DNA of 64,000 bases from Chrysomallon squamiferum (taxonomy: Eukaryota > Mollusca > Gastropoda > Neomphalida > Peltospiridae). Shown one piece after another: positions 10,921-23,280 of this stretch (its first letter is position 1; each line of letters begins with the position of its first letter). The translations under genes and the position numbers were made by a program. The notes under the pieces were generated by a model. It was not told where the DNA came from. It did no database searches and was given only the letters and a program-made list of their open reading frames with translations. Where the stretch lies: NCBI GenBank assembly GCA_012295275.1, contig CM022677.1, positions 8,319,514-8,383,513 on the forward strand. Direction: 5' to 3'.

Positions 10921-12457
10921 CACAGTGTATTGAAAAATAGAGGTATTGTTTTTTAATTAACAATATTAGGTAATTTTATTTTGCATAATAAATAAATAAA
11001 TAAGTAATAATAAGCTTAATTTTTCATTAACAGGTATAACGTATCTATCAAGTTGAATAATGAATCAACGTTTAATGATGCGAATTATTCTCTTCTTTTT
11101 TTTTTTTAATTTTTTTAATTTTTATTATTATTTTTATTTTTTATTATTTTTTTATTAAGATAGTAGAATTGCAGTTGAGAGGTGAGAGGCTAGATTAAGA
11201 TGAATTAACTTCACCACGTTATTGATATTTGCAAGTGCATCTTTCTTAAATGCTAGAAAAGTCTAGAATACAGAGAAACATTAATAGACGTTTTTATTAT
11301 CAAAAGTAAAGTGAAAAGGCGAGGATGCGCGAGATGAATCTTGTTTATTATAACACAAGTTCTGTAAATATACTGCGCTATTACAGATTAATTCTTAATT
11401 AACTGTAGAAAGTGATATTCTATTATCTCCCCTAAAAATTAGATTGATAATTAGAAAATTAATATTCAACTAGATATAATCTAGAGAGCTATATATAAAT
11501 GTTAAATATTTCGGTTCTTCCGTTGAATTTAAATGTATTAGTATAAACAGGTCTGGTTGAAGCACATAAACTATACATATTGTCGTTCAGTTCCATTATA
11601 TGTGGTAAACAGCGTTCATCATAATAAGAAGAACACCTTTTTGTTCATTACTGCAATACAAAGGACAATTCAGTTGCCGTTTACAGGGACAAATAAATAT
11701 ATAAATAAATGTATTAATATTATTATTAATATCTAAGATCCTTCAGTATTTTAGATATACACAGAACCTCTCCCAGTGAGATAAAATATGATCGCTGCTT
11801 TATTATCAGTGTTTTCTGCAGTATTTATCATTTCTTTTACTGAAATTTTAATTACAGCGACATCTGCACTTAACACTGTAATCTGAGAGCCAGACAGGTA
11901 GGTGGAGAATGAGACAGACATACATATATAGAGATAAATCCATAGACAGACATACAGACACACAGACAGATAGAAAAACCCAAAACTGAACTGAATAATT
12001 AAAATGACCAATAAAAGAAAAGTTGTGAAAAGCGAGGTTAATGTGATATTATACAAGTTCATTTGCCTATGAAATGTAAAATGTCTATCTATCTCTATGT
12101 CCATCAATGTCTATTATTTAACTATATACATAAACACCCTCTCACTGATATGAACTTACGTATATAAATATCCTCTAAGGGAAACACGTAAACCAAACTG
12201 GCTTTTCTATGTGTGTTTGACTCTGTATGTGTGTGTGTGTCTATCTCTTTATCTGTTTATTTGTTGATAATTGTTTCTTTCTTTATAATGACGACTGTAA
12301 TACTGACATAACGACATTAACGATGAAAACAACAACAATAATGGCAATAATACTACTTAAAATGAGTAGTTTGGTCCTCAAATATGATTATTGCTATATA
12401 ATCATTGTTTACTAATAATAATTAGTCATAATCATAATAAAAATCAAATTCAAAACT

Positions 12458-12721
12458 TCAATAAACTCTTTGACAAATATCACATTTAAATTGAACTGCC
12501 GTTTTGACTTTGGTATCTTCTATTTGTTTTTGTAATTTTGCCTCTAAAACATTTGCTTTCTTAGCCTTTTCTTCCTCCTTCTTCTTCTTCTCTGCCAACT
12601 CTTCTTCATACCTCTTGACACTTTCTTCTTCTGTCAATGCCTCGGCATACCTCTTCCTTTTGATTTTATTGCCCCAAGTGGTAGAGTAAAATAAGAAGCA
12701 TATTTCTTGCCTAATTATCAC
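12458..12721 (-). pseudogene. Possible pogo/Tigger-type transposase C-terminal fragment
   Basis: Minus-strand open frame of 87 codons. The informative part is KRKRYAEALTEEESVKRYEE, a long Lys/Glu charged helix (ELAEKKKKEEEKAKKANVLE), then QFKCDICQRVY. A LT.EES.....E followed by a KE-rich coil is common at the C-terminus of pogo/Tigger-like DDE transposases in invertebrate genomes; the closing C-x2-C resembles the start of a zinc-binding motif. The first ~18 residues (MIIRQEICFLFYSTTW) look like non-coding extension. No catalytic DDE region lies upstream, so at most this is a fragment. It falls inside duplication copy A without an obvious counterpart in copy B. Confidence 0.35.
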
Positions 12722-13486
12722 ATATTAATCAAGTTTCTTCTGCTGAACTTAAAAACCGATATATGTTTACCTATTAAATTCATCACTAACCTTAAGTCTA
12801 TAGGACTAAAAATTAACACTCACTTTTGAAACCTCAAAATGCAGTATAGCTCGGAGGCCAGAATTGCCCTGAGACCAGAATTACCCCAAGTACTAGTTTT
12901 AAATAAAATCATTTTAGTTAGTTTAGTAAATTCAGTGAACAACCTATATTCAGGCGATTTGACTTATTTAAAAAAAAATTAAATTAAAGTTTACTCAACA
13001 CTCAGTCTTGTTTATATTTACCAACGTGCGTGTTAAATAGAGTTGCTTCTCTTAGACCACGAACTTGCGAGGTGACGATAAATTGGATTTGCTGCTTTTA
13101 GATGAAAATAACCAATTCTGTATAATGTTTTGTAGCAGACAGAACCAGCTTATTAACATTCCCTGCGTTTTCTTTTTCTTTTAACTAACCAGTTTCCTGT
13201 ATTTTTGGTTTATTTAACGTGATATTATTATTTGAAGAATTATTGTAAAATTGCTGTTTCATTTAATGCTTTTCATTCAATTTTATTTATTTATTTTATT
13301 TATTTATTTCATTTATTTTATTTAAAAAGTTGTTAGGAAAGGCGCAAGAGATCACGGTTTTGTAATATGAACAACCATCTTTATCAGTGTAAATCATAAA
13401 GAGTTCAGAAAGTAGTCATAAAATAATTGTATTTGGAAGTTTAAAAACGTCCGTGACCTAACAGAAACTTCCGATCGAAATCCAAG

Positions 13487-13578
13487 ATGGCAGCAACGAA
13501 CGCCGATCAGTATTTAGACACTTTCAAACATGTAGACTTTTATAATTCTACATGGATCATTAAAAGAAATTTGGAGAA
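13487..13578 (+). CDS. Candidate first exon with YY1-like start (copy A)
   Basis: ccaagATGGcagc is a YY1-type element overlapping an ATG. The frame reads MAATNADQYLDTFKHVDFYN, then STWIIKRNLE, and meets a good donor (gtatgt) at 13579. The duplicated counterpart at 21616 keeps the YY1/ATG core and about 60 percent of the residues. Retained reading frame between diverged copies is mild support for a real exon. No domain recognised and no downstream exon located. Confidence 0.3.
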
Positions 13579-13859
13579 GTATGTCATATAACCAATACAT
13601 AGATGGCTAATACTCTGTAGTAAGTGCTGAAAACGTGGTAATATTTCTTTTATTATTCTTTTTTTTTTCTGACGTTGACGTAATATACCATTTCGTACTC
13701 TTTTTTTTTTTTTCACTTTTTATTACGAAATCGTCAGCCAAAAACAAATAAAATAATATTAAAAAAATTAAAAGAATAAGTAAATAAATACAAATAAAAT
13801 AAAATAATTGAAATAAAATAAATTAAAATGAAATAAATAATTTTCACTAACGCTGGTTA

Positions 13860-15180
13860 GTGATAACAGACAGGTAAATTGATAGACAGAAGAAAGGTAG
13901 ATAGATTACTAGAAAGATAGATAGATGCAAGGAGGCATGAGTATATATCTGCACATCTGTAAGAACGACGGACTCTGTTGCTTATGTATATGGGATAAAT
14001 AGATAAATAAATATATTTATAGATAGATGACTAGATAGAAAGAGTGTATTTAAATACTTAAAAAGGATGTAAATAGAGAGAGTATATACGTACGTGTATG
14101 TGTGCGTGTGTTTTTGTGTGAGTGCAAGATAGACTGTGGCTATGCATAACTGAGAAGGTGAGATAGATTGATATATAGTTAGACATCGCTTCAGACAGAG
14201 ATTGATATGTTAGGTAGACAATGATTAGGTACATATATAGATAGATATATATATACAGCTAAGATAGATAAACGGTATGTGTTTATATGTGTGTTAGAGA
14301 GAATGGGTATATAAATGTGTGTCAAAGATAGTGTGCTTTTTTGTAGATTTTTGAGAGGTCAGATGATTGATAGAGAGATTAAATATAAATAAATACACGA
14401 GTGAATAGATTTATGTGTACATATATATGTGTGTTACAGAGGGTAGATATAGATGGATGGATGGACACACACACACAAACACATACACGATATAAATTAT
14501 ATATGCAAACAACATAAATAGATACATAGGTAGATACATAGATACATAGATACATAGATACATAACTGAATTTATGAATAAGAGTATGTTAGATTACAGT
14601 TAGATAGCTAGACTGAGATAGACTGATATGTAGGTGTGGTTATATGTGTTTGTGTGTTACAGAGAGAAAGAACAGGTATTGACATCACTATGAAACAGAG
14701 AAGTATGTCCTGTGTGTGTGATTTTTCAGAGAATGAGAGATAATTATAAAAAATAAATATAGATATAGACAGACAAACAGACAGAGGATAGTGATGAATA
14801 AATGGTTAGCTAGACAGGTAATGGGCACATGTATATGAGTTAAAAAATCATATGATTTCTTCATTAAAGTCTGTTTCTATGTTAGAAAGAGGTGAGCAGG
14901 TGCGAGATTAAGCTACACCACAGGTTGACCAATAAAGAGACAGATAGATAGACAAATAGAAATGGATCACGAAATGAAACAAATATATAGATAGACCAAT
15001 AGATAGATAGAAAAATGCAGGTAAGTATGAATGGATGGAGTGTTAGATGGAGGGATGGATGAACGTTTTGGTGCAAAGAAGAATTGGGAAAATAACAAAA
15101 GGATAAAATGCGGGAATAATGGACTGAAAGGTTTTCAATTATATAAGCAATTCCTTTTCAGACATTATCACATTCTTAAC
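13860..15180. repeat. GATA/TAGA-rich low-complexity block, private to copy A
   Basis: Degenerate gata/tagatagata runs mixed with tatgtgtgt segments, no gene. The homologous place in copy B (about 21990-22230) lacks it, so it was inserted or expanded in copy A, or lost from copy B. Confidence 0.7.
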
Positions 15181-15729
15181 AGATAAGATCCTCACTGTAG
15201 GTCCGTGGATTGAGTGATATACTGATGGAGGTTGGCTTAATCTATAAACTGTGTGATGATCAATATGTGGAGTTAGGAGGGAGGCACGACTGGAAGTACC
15301 AATAAATTGTTAATGAGAGATTAGTGATTTCTGGCATTGTTTATGAAGAGAACATTAATCTGGAAATCTAGTCTGTGTTTATCTACACTGAAAGCATAGT
15401 CTTCATCTATTGATTAGAAGGTAAATATGATAAGATAAAAGTGTTTATAATATTTTCTGTTAAATAGCACATTAAACACAGAACCTATAATACTTAATTA
15501 TACTTAAACATCTGATAAAATAAAATAATCCATCTAATTAGAGTAATCTGGAGAGTAACAGACAGAGTAAGAAAGTCAGAGGGAAATATTTATATGTCAT
15601 GACTTATTCTTAAATACATACACTTCTGTCTATACTCTGTTGGCCTGTCTGTACATCTGTATATAGAAAGGGCTTTCAAAGTAATGACACTGTATTCACA
15701 ATTAGAAAAAAGAAGCAATACACTATATA

Positions 15730-16990
15730 TAGCTTGCAAAGATATATGGAGCGGCTAACCACACGAGATTTCTGTATGAATAAAATCTGATATCATTTCT
15801 GAAAAGAGTTTGAACACTTCAAAATAATAAATAAATAGTAAAAATTAAAATTCATAAACTATACTTAATTATGTAATAATGTAGATTTTAAAAACAAAAT
15901 CTCTGCTCAACCTTATTGCATGAAAGAGAAAACAACACCACCTTTTAATTTAGTAAAATATTAATCTTTATTTTTTTTTTAAATATATATCCTACATTTC
16001 TGAATTATTGTTACTGTTATGTAAATATAATGTTCATAAATGCAACATTGAGAGGAACAAACTTCTTTAATTTGCTGTCACCACCACTGATCAAGATATA
16101 AATGACTGGCATGATTTACATGTCTATGATGTTTCGTGTTTGAAACGTTTTTTCAACTTTTGTGTTCATCAGTTGTTTTTGCCAGTTCATGCTTTGAGCT
16201 GCTTTTCGCTTCAAGTCAGCTCCAGGTCGTGCTTTTCACGTGGCCCGCTACACACGGGAAGAGGGTGGAGCCCATGGACGTCGGTGTCCTTGCATTGGAC
16301 GTGAACGATCGGGAAAACAAAGAAATCCACCTGTACAAGAAGAAAAGAAAAATGTTTATTTATTACGTAATGTTATCGTTACTTCATTCGCAGTATAGTT
16401 GTGTCTAATATGAAAGTAGGGAATATTTGCGAAAAATAATAATGTTTCAACATATTTTGTTATGATACCTTATACTCAGGATGAATCCATGGGTTGAATG
16501 TCTCTGTCGTCGAAGGGGTCCACGTCCATGGGCTCTTACACGCGGATTCAGAAAAAAATATGTTAAAATACTTTTTATAAACCATTATCTAAATAATCTT
16601 AGACTTGAAGAACTGATGAAAAGTTGTCTGAGAATGAGATTTATGTTACCGCCATTTTTTAATTTCTTTTATTATTTTAATTTTACTTTTTTTGTTATAT
16701 AATTCTTATTTTATTTAGGATTCTGTAGAAAAAATGTTCTGACAAGAGTATGTTACCAACGTAAGTAACAAAAATAAACACAGTTTTCAATTAAATATAA
16801 CATTAATATAGCATAATCTAATTTGAACAAAACACAACGTTCAATGTAAACTAAAATATGTTAATAATATAAAAATTAAACTCACATCAATGTGGACCTC
16901 ATTATTTGTAGATGAAATTCAGTATATAAAGCGAAAAAAAAACAAAGAAACATTATTTTAAGGATATAAAATAGAATTATCCGCTTAATA
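15730..16990. repeat. 1.8-kb tandem duplication, unit 1
   Basis: Matches 17505-18870 at an offset of about 1.78-1.9 kb (gagcggctaaccacacgaga, ctgtcaccaccactgatcaa, aagtcagctccaggtcgtgc and many others), roughly 90 percent identical by eye in the best parts. Confidence 0.9.
16215..16548 (-). pseudogene. Broken copy of the two-exon acidic-repeat gene
   Basis: Paralogue of 18066-18428. The upstream exon equivalent is 16548-16476. Its splice acceptor reads CTG instead of CAG (16549-16551), a TAA follows within four codons, and only one DDRDIQP unit is present. It ends in TGA right at the donor site. The downstream exon equivalent starts at 16330 after ttcttgtacag, but a 1-bp deletion relative to the intact copy (about 16316) shifts the frame. 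Several independent lesions make this a pseudogene of the neighbouring copy. Confidence 0.6.
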
Positions 16991-17192
16991 TATTTATAAA
17001 AAATGATTTCCTCTGGCTTAATTATTTCTTTTAACTTACATATTAAAATTCGACTAAGTTCCTCTGATATATAATTCGAAATAATTTTTAAAATATCTTT
17101 TGAAATGTTTTAATTTTTTTAGTTTCTGAAGAATCATAGTAATCCAAGGGTAACTAAAAATGTGTTCCTCAGCTGAAATGTAAATAACTGTC

Positions 17193-17195
<3 letters not shown>

Positions 17196-17261
<66 letters not shown>

Positions 17262-17300
17262 TTAATATTAATAATTATATATATATATATATATATTATG
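17196..17300. repeat. (TAA)n then (TA)n microsatellite
   Basis: About 22 TAA units, a short att/aata stretch, then about 11 TA units. Confidence 0.95.
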
Positions 17301-17504
17301 ACTAAAAATAAATAATAAATGAGTATTGAAAAGACTCTTGTATTTAGCATTAATACCAATACCGACTGTTATGTGAAGTGCTAATATAACAGAACAACAA
17401 TGTCTGGAGGTATCTGCACATGTAGTCATGGCGCCACCTTGTACAGTTGAGATCTTTAGAATATAAAGTGGAAAATCCCTGGGACCGGTCCTGGGTGTGA
17501 TCGC

Positions 17505-18870
17505 TAAGATATACGGAGCGGCTAACCACACGAGATTTCTGTCTTCTCAGCATGAATAAAATCTGATATCATTTCTGAAATGAGTTTGATCACTTCACAA
17601 TAATAAATAAATAGTACAAATTAAAATTTATAAACTATACTTATGTAATAACGTAGATTTTAATAACAAAATCTGTGCTCAACCTGATTAAATGAAAGAG
17701 AAAAATAACACCACTTATTAATTTAGAAAAATATTAATCTTTACAAATGTAAAAATATATATCGTACATGGGATGAATGTATATATGTATGTATGTATGT
17801 ATGTATTCTAAAACATTTCTGAATTATTGTTACTGTTATGTAAATATATGTTCATAAATGCAACACTGCGAGGAAAAAACTTCTTTAATTTGCTGTCACC
17901 ACCACTGATCAAGATATAAATGACTGGCATGATTTACATGTTTATGATGTTTCGTGTTTGAAACGTTTTTTCAACTTTTGTGTTCGTCAGTTGTTATTTC
18001 CAGTTCATGCTTTGAACTGCTTTTCGCTTCAAGTCAGCTCCAGGTCGTGCTTTTCACGTGGCCCGCTACACATGGGAAGAGGGTGGAGCCCATGGACGTC
18101 GGTGTCCTTGCATTGGACGTGAACGATCGGGAGAATCAAAGAAGTCCACCTGTACAAGAAGAAAAGAAAAATGTTTATTTATTATATAATCTTTACTTCA
18201 TTCGCAATATAGCTGTGTCTAATATGAAAGTAGAGAATATTTGCGAAAAATAATAATGTTTCAACATATTTTATTATGATACCTTATACTCCGGTTGTAT
18301 CCATGGGTTCCCCGAATGGCTCAACCTCCATTGGTTGAATGTCTCTGTCGTCGATTGGGTCAACCTCCATTGGTTGAATGTCTCTGTCGTCGAAGAGGTC
18401 GACGTCCATGGACTCTTCGAAACGGATTCTGAAAATAACAGAACTGTTCAAGTATTTTATAGAAACCATTCACTAAATATTTTTAGACGTGAAGAATTAA
18501 TAAAATAATAGTTGTTAGATAATGAGATATGTTTTACACTCCTTTATTCTTTTTAAATAAAAACATTCGAAACACTATATGTAATTGATTGTTGTTGTTA
18601 TTTTTATGTAAAAATAAACATATTTTAACAATATAAGAAACAGGAATCATAGCATTAGAGGTTAAAAAGTAGTTCATACACACAGTTTTCAATTATCGTT
18701 GATTCTCTAATCTAAAAATAATATTGCAGAACCTCACTGTGAATAAAACAATATGTCCAGTTTGGACTTAAATATTTTAATAATATAAAAATTAAACCTA
18801 CACAAATGTAACCTTTATCACATTGAGATGCAATTCAATATACAAAGTAAAAAAAACGAAGGAAAGTAGA
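17505..18870. repeat. 1.8-kb tandem duplication, unit 2
   Basis: Direct repeat of 15730-16990. Holds the intact version of the two-exon minus-strand gene. Confidence 0.9.
18066..18428 (-). CDS. Two-exon gene end, acidic PMEV-repeat protein, unknown function
   Basis: Minus strand. Exon 18428-18290 follows a clean acceptor (tattttcag) and reads IRFEESMDVDLFDDRDIQPM, then two 13-residue units of the form DDRDIQPMEVDPI, ending GEPMDTTG. Donor GTATAAG starts at 18289. Exon 18149-18066 follows tcttcttgtacag and reads VDFFDSPDRSRPMQ, GHRRPWAPPSSHV, stop TAG. The phase-0 join gives 73 residues with no internal stop; the retained alternative would stop at the donor. Upstream exons are needed unless Met of MDVD is the start. 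The first exon is very acidic and the second basic and proline-rich. No known domain recognised. A broken copy lies at 16215-16548 and a more diverged one near 19260-19430. Confidence 0.45.
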
Positions 18871-18937
18871 GTCAGAACTAACTCGAATGCGTTAATCTTC
18901 AATATCGCCAACTGTATCTATGTAAACAAACCATTGA

Positions 18938-18945
18938 TGACGTCA
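18938..18945. promoter_or_regulatory. Palindromic CRE (TGACGTCA)
   Basis: A perfect 8-bp CREB/ATF site in CpG-containing sequence, about 0.5 kb upstream of the minus-strand gene ending at 18066. The 18890-18970 region is richer in CpG than its surroundings, so it could be that gene's promoter. Inference only. Confidence 0.3.
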
Positions 18946-19254
18946 TAGACCCGAACGTAAAAACGAAGTTAGCCGAATATTAATTTTTATTTTCAACTCC
19001 GATCGATGTATAAATTCTAATTTGTAAGCACGAAATCTTCAGTGATTTAAATCTTATTATAATTTATTTTTTAACGATTGTCATCAATAATTATTTATTT
19101 ATTTTCGAAGTAATTCATGTTATTTTAGATATGTCTACCGCAAAGATCTGAAACAGAAACAAAACCAAGAACCGAGATGTCAGATTATTGTAATAAATTA
19201 ATCTAAATTTCAATGATTATATTTACTGATCACCATATTCACATTCTTCACGTT

Positions 19255-19430
19255 TATGATGTTTTTATCAGTTTGTGGTTTGAGCTGTCAACTGTCATGC
19301 CGTGCTTGTTGGACCACTACACACGGGAAGACGGTTTTGCCCATGGACACCCATGGAGGTGACCCCTCCGTAGGCAGAAAGAAATCTACATCTACAAGAA
19401 GAAAGAAAATGTTTACTTACTTATAATAAC
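19255..19430 (-). pseudogene. Diverged third copy of the downstream exon
   Basis: Forward text cactacacacgggaagac, gcccatggac and aaatctacatctacaagaag parallels 16230-16345 and 18045-18160. The minus-strand acceptor (ttcttgtag) is kept, but the reading frame differs (VDFFLPTEGSPPWVSMG) and there is no matching upstream exon. Confidence 0.4.
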
Positions 19431-21615
19431 ACTCAACTTCAGTACTGCCATCGCTATTTATGTTACATGTCTTATGTTGTAAACAGAGGCGCAGCTATAA
19501 TGTTATGTATTGATAACACAGTTTATTGAAAAATACAAGTGTTATTTTTGAATTTACAATATATAAATAAATAAATAAATAATAAGCTTAATTTTTCATT
19601 AATTGTATAACTACCTAAGAAGTTGAATAATGAATCAACTTTTAAAGATGCCTATGAAAAAAAATGAATGTCTTCCACATTCTTCTTCTTCTTCTTCTTC
19701 TTCTAATTATTATTATTATTATTTGTTAAGATAGTAGGGTTGCAATTTAGAGGTGAGAGACTAGTTTAAAATGTTTTAACTTCACCATATTATTGACATT
19801 TACAAGTGTATCTTTCGTAAATACTTGAAACTTTAATACAGATTCTTATTATTAAAAATAAAGTAAAACACAAATTAATTAACTTACTTAAGAATATAAA
19901 TAAATAAATAAATAAATAAAGATCCTTCAGTATTTTCAGAATACACAGAACCTCGGCCAGTGAGATAAAATATCATCGCTGCTTTATTATCAATATTTTC
20001 TGCAGTGTTTATAACAAAATTACTGAAGTTATAATTACAGCTACACCTGCACTTACCTCTACAGTCTGAGAGGTAGATAGGTAGGTGGATAGATTATACA
20101 GACAGACAGACAGACAGAGATATAGACAGTCCGACAAACATATTGATAGATAGATGGATAGACAGACCGACAGAGATATTAAAATGACCTATAAAAGAAA
20201 AGATGTTAAAAGCGAGGTTAATATTTTAACGCATATACAAACATTTTCTTACAAGTTCATTTGCTATGAAATGAAAAATCTCTATCTATCTCTATATCCA
20301 TCCCTAGATATCTTAAGTGTATCTATATATCTATTATTTAACTACATACAATCAACTTATGTTGTTATGTATATAACCAGATTCTTTCTTTTGTATGTGT
20401 GTGTGTGTCTGTATATCTATCTATTGATAATTGTTTCTTCTTTTTTTCAATAAGAATATCTGAAATAACGAGATTAACGATAAAAATACGAACAATAACT
20501 ACAATAATACTACTTAAAATGATAAATAAAATAATAATTAAGAACGAATACTGAAACAAGTGAAAAAGAAAATGAAAATATTTCAGGCCTATAGTTATTA
20601 TAAAGAAACAGTTATATTAAATAGAAATTAAAAATAGGTTTAAATAAAATGATTTTAGTGAATTCAGTAAATTTGAGTGGATATACTTCTGATGTCACTA
20701 ATAATCTTTCGTCTCTTCATTTGTTGAAAAAAAGAGATATATTTCTATGTGATTTCTTTTTGTTGTTTTGTTCTTTTTTTAAATTTTACTTGACACTCAG
20801 TCTTTTTTGTATATTCTCCAACGTGTTAACTAGAGTTATTTCCCGTAGACCACAAACTTCTGAAATAGATTACTCAATATATGCGATGCGACGGTAAATT
20901 AGATTTGCTGCTTTTTGATGAAAATAACTAATTGTGTTTAATGTTTTTAACAGACAGCACCAGCTTAATAACATGCCTTATGTTTTCTTTGTCTTTTAAA
21001 TAACCAGTTTCCATTAGTTTTGGTTTATTTAATGTGTTATTATTATTTATTGAATTATTGTAAAATGCTTATTTTGTTTAATGTTTTTATTCAAGTTAAT
21101 TTATTTCTTTTCGATTTGTCTCTTTAAAAACAATAAATTTATTTACAAATTATCTGTATGATATTTTTGGTATATTTGCGCATATACAATACACCATATT
21201 TAGGACAATTTTTGAAAGCTATTTAATAATAAAACTTAAAAAGTAATAAAAGCAAAGTCAGACCGTCAAAATACTTCCAGAATTTCACCGATTTATTGGT
21301 ACAAACTAAACCTGAATCTTCGTTTCTATTGGCGAACATTGCCAACTGGAAAAGTTAATACAGTAATCTTATTATAAATTATAATTTCAGTTTATTATGC
21401 ACTCACTTGTATAAACATAACCCAGTTTGAAAAGTTTGATCAAGTTGAAAAAGTACTTAGAAAAGGTCATGGTTTGGTAATATATTACCTTTATCAGCGG
21501 AAATCTAATTTACAAATCATAAAAAAGTTAAGAAAATAGACGTAAAACAGTTGAAATTGGAAACTCGATCAGACGGTTTCCGAGAGCTCACGGAAACGTC
21601 CGATCGAAATCCAAG

Positions 21616-21798
21616 ATGGCAACGTCGAACGCCGATCAGTGTTTACAAACTTTTAAACATCCAATCAAGTCTATATGGATTATTAAAAGTAATTTGGGAA
21701 ATACATCATATAACTTATACCGTTTATACATTAGATGTCTATTATTGAGTAGTAATTGCTGCAAAGTTCGAAATAATTTTTTTTTTTTTTCTTTGTAA
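21616..21798 (+). CDS. Candidate first exon with YY1-like start (copy B)
   Basis: ccaagATGGcaacg begins MATSNADQCLQTFKHPIKSI, then WIIKSNLGN, matching copy A (ATNADQ.L.TFKH, WIIK.NL). The donor of copy A is not conserved here (gaaatacatc replaces gaagtatgt), so if the exon is real in copy A this copy is likely defective. Confidence 0.2.
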   Translation: MATSNADQCLQTFKHPIKSIWIIKSNLGNTSYNLYRLYIRCLLLSSNCCKVRNNFFFFSL

Positions 21799-21884
21799 CT
21801 TTGACCGTCATACTATCTCGTACCCATTTCGTACTAGATTTATTTTTGCAGATATTATTTCGAAACATCCAGAAATAGAAAATA

Positions 21885-21906
21885 ATAATAATAAAATAAA
21901 TAAATA

Positions 21907-21962
<56 letters not shown>
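21885..21962. repeat. (TAA)n microsatellite
   Basis: Tandem AAT/TAA with a short AAAT lead-in. Confidence 0.95.
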
Positions 21963-21963
<1 letters not shown>

Positions 21964-22654
21964 TTTCAGTGAGGCTGGTGGGTGAATATTCTCATTTCAC
22001 CATGACTTGGACACGTTACTCTGCTAAAACTCCACAGTGGACAGTGCTGGGTACGTTGTTGTAAAACAATACTTGAAACCATTATATCTTTTATTTTAAT
22101 ATTTATTCATTTTCAATACATTATAGGTGGTATTTAATTGCTCTGTGAATGAATACATTTATTATAATGCTTGTCACATTATAGGTTAATAGTCGTCATA
22201 TATTATTACTATAAGATACAAAGATGTCTGTAACAGTTTGTGTTAAAGAGCACATTAATCATAGAACCTGTAATACTTAATTATCAATTAATATCTGGTA
22301 AAATGAAATAATCCAACTAATTAGAGTAATCTGGGGAGTGACACAGAGAGTAAGAAAGCCAGAGGGAAATATTTATATGTCATAACTTATTCTTAAGTAC
22401 ATACACTTCTGTCTATACTCTGTTGGTCTGTCTGTCTGTCTGTATATAGAAAGGGCTTTCAAAGCAATAGCACTGTATTCAAAATTAGAAAAAATAGCAA
22501 TACCCTATGTAGGTAAATCTATTTATCATAATCTAACAATCTGTCTATCTCTCTAACCAATTAAATGTTATATTAATGTACTAATTAGCCATTCCCTTTG
22601 GAAATGTTGCCACCCATACACCATGGTGAGGTTCAGTACACGTAGGGGATGTTA

Positions 22655-23280
22655 GTAATGGTTAGTATTTGTTAAATTTAGAACTTGGTTAATAGTTAGT
22701 ATTTGTTAAATGCTAGTATTTGCTTAATGGTTAGTATTTGGTTAATGTTTACAATTTTGTTAATGGTTAGTATTTGTTAAAAATTAGTATTTGGTTAATG
22801 GTTAGTATTTGTTAAATGTTAGTATTTGGTTAATCGTTAATATTTTCTTAATGGTTAGTATTTGTTAAACATTAGTATTTGGTTAATGGTTACTATTTTG
22901 TTAATGGTTAGTATTTGTTAAATGTCAGTATTTGGTTAATAGAATTTGTTTTAAATGTAAAATAATATGTGTGTATGTGAATGTGTGTGTGTTGATGTGT
23001 GTGTTTGTGTTTATACACATATTCAGATAAGTATGTGGTAATTATTAGTAATTGTAACTAATTGGTTAAGGTTAGTATTTGCTAAATGTTAGTATGTTTG
23101 TGTGTGAGTGTATATATGTTTGTATATATGTTAGTGTAGGTCTGTGTGTGTTCTGTCTGTATGGATATTCGTATGTGTCTGTATGGATGTATGTGTGTGT
23201 CTCTATATAAAGTTTACTACCTGGTTAATGGTTAGTATTCATGTTAATTGTTAGTATTTTGGTTGCATGTTAGTACTTAT
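22655..23280. repeat. 35-bp minisatellite (ggttagtatttg family)
   Basis: Repeats of a ~35-bp unit made of ggttagtatttgttaaat and gttagtatttggttaat. The array is dense from 22655 to 22945, then interrupted by tg-rich text (22970-23020, 23095-23215), with stray units to about 23280. Confidence 0.85.

Larger units (their letters stand above)
10820..15770. repeat. Segmental duplication, copy A
   Basis: Collinear with 19427-22520. Matching landmarks: 11030 with 19590 (agttgaataatgaatcaac), 11740 with 19920 (gatccttcagtatttt), 13080 with 20890 (ttggatttgctgctttt-like), 13470 with 21600 (ccgatcgaaatccaagatgg) and 15540 with 22310 (gagtaatctgg, then gagtaagaaag). Divergence by eye is roughly 15-25 percent with many indels, so the event is old. 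Copy A contains an extra ~1.3 kb (about 13860-15180) absent from copy B. Confidence 0.8.
19427..22520. repeat. Segmental duplication, copy B
   Basis: Collinear partner of 10820-15770, shorter mainly because the 1.3-kb GATA-rich block is absent. Offset falls from about 8.6 kb at the left to 6.75 kb at the right. Confidence 0.8.
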
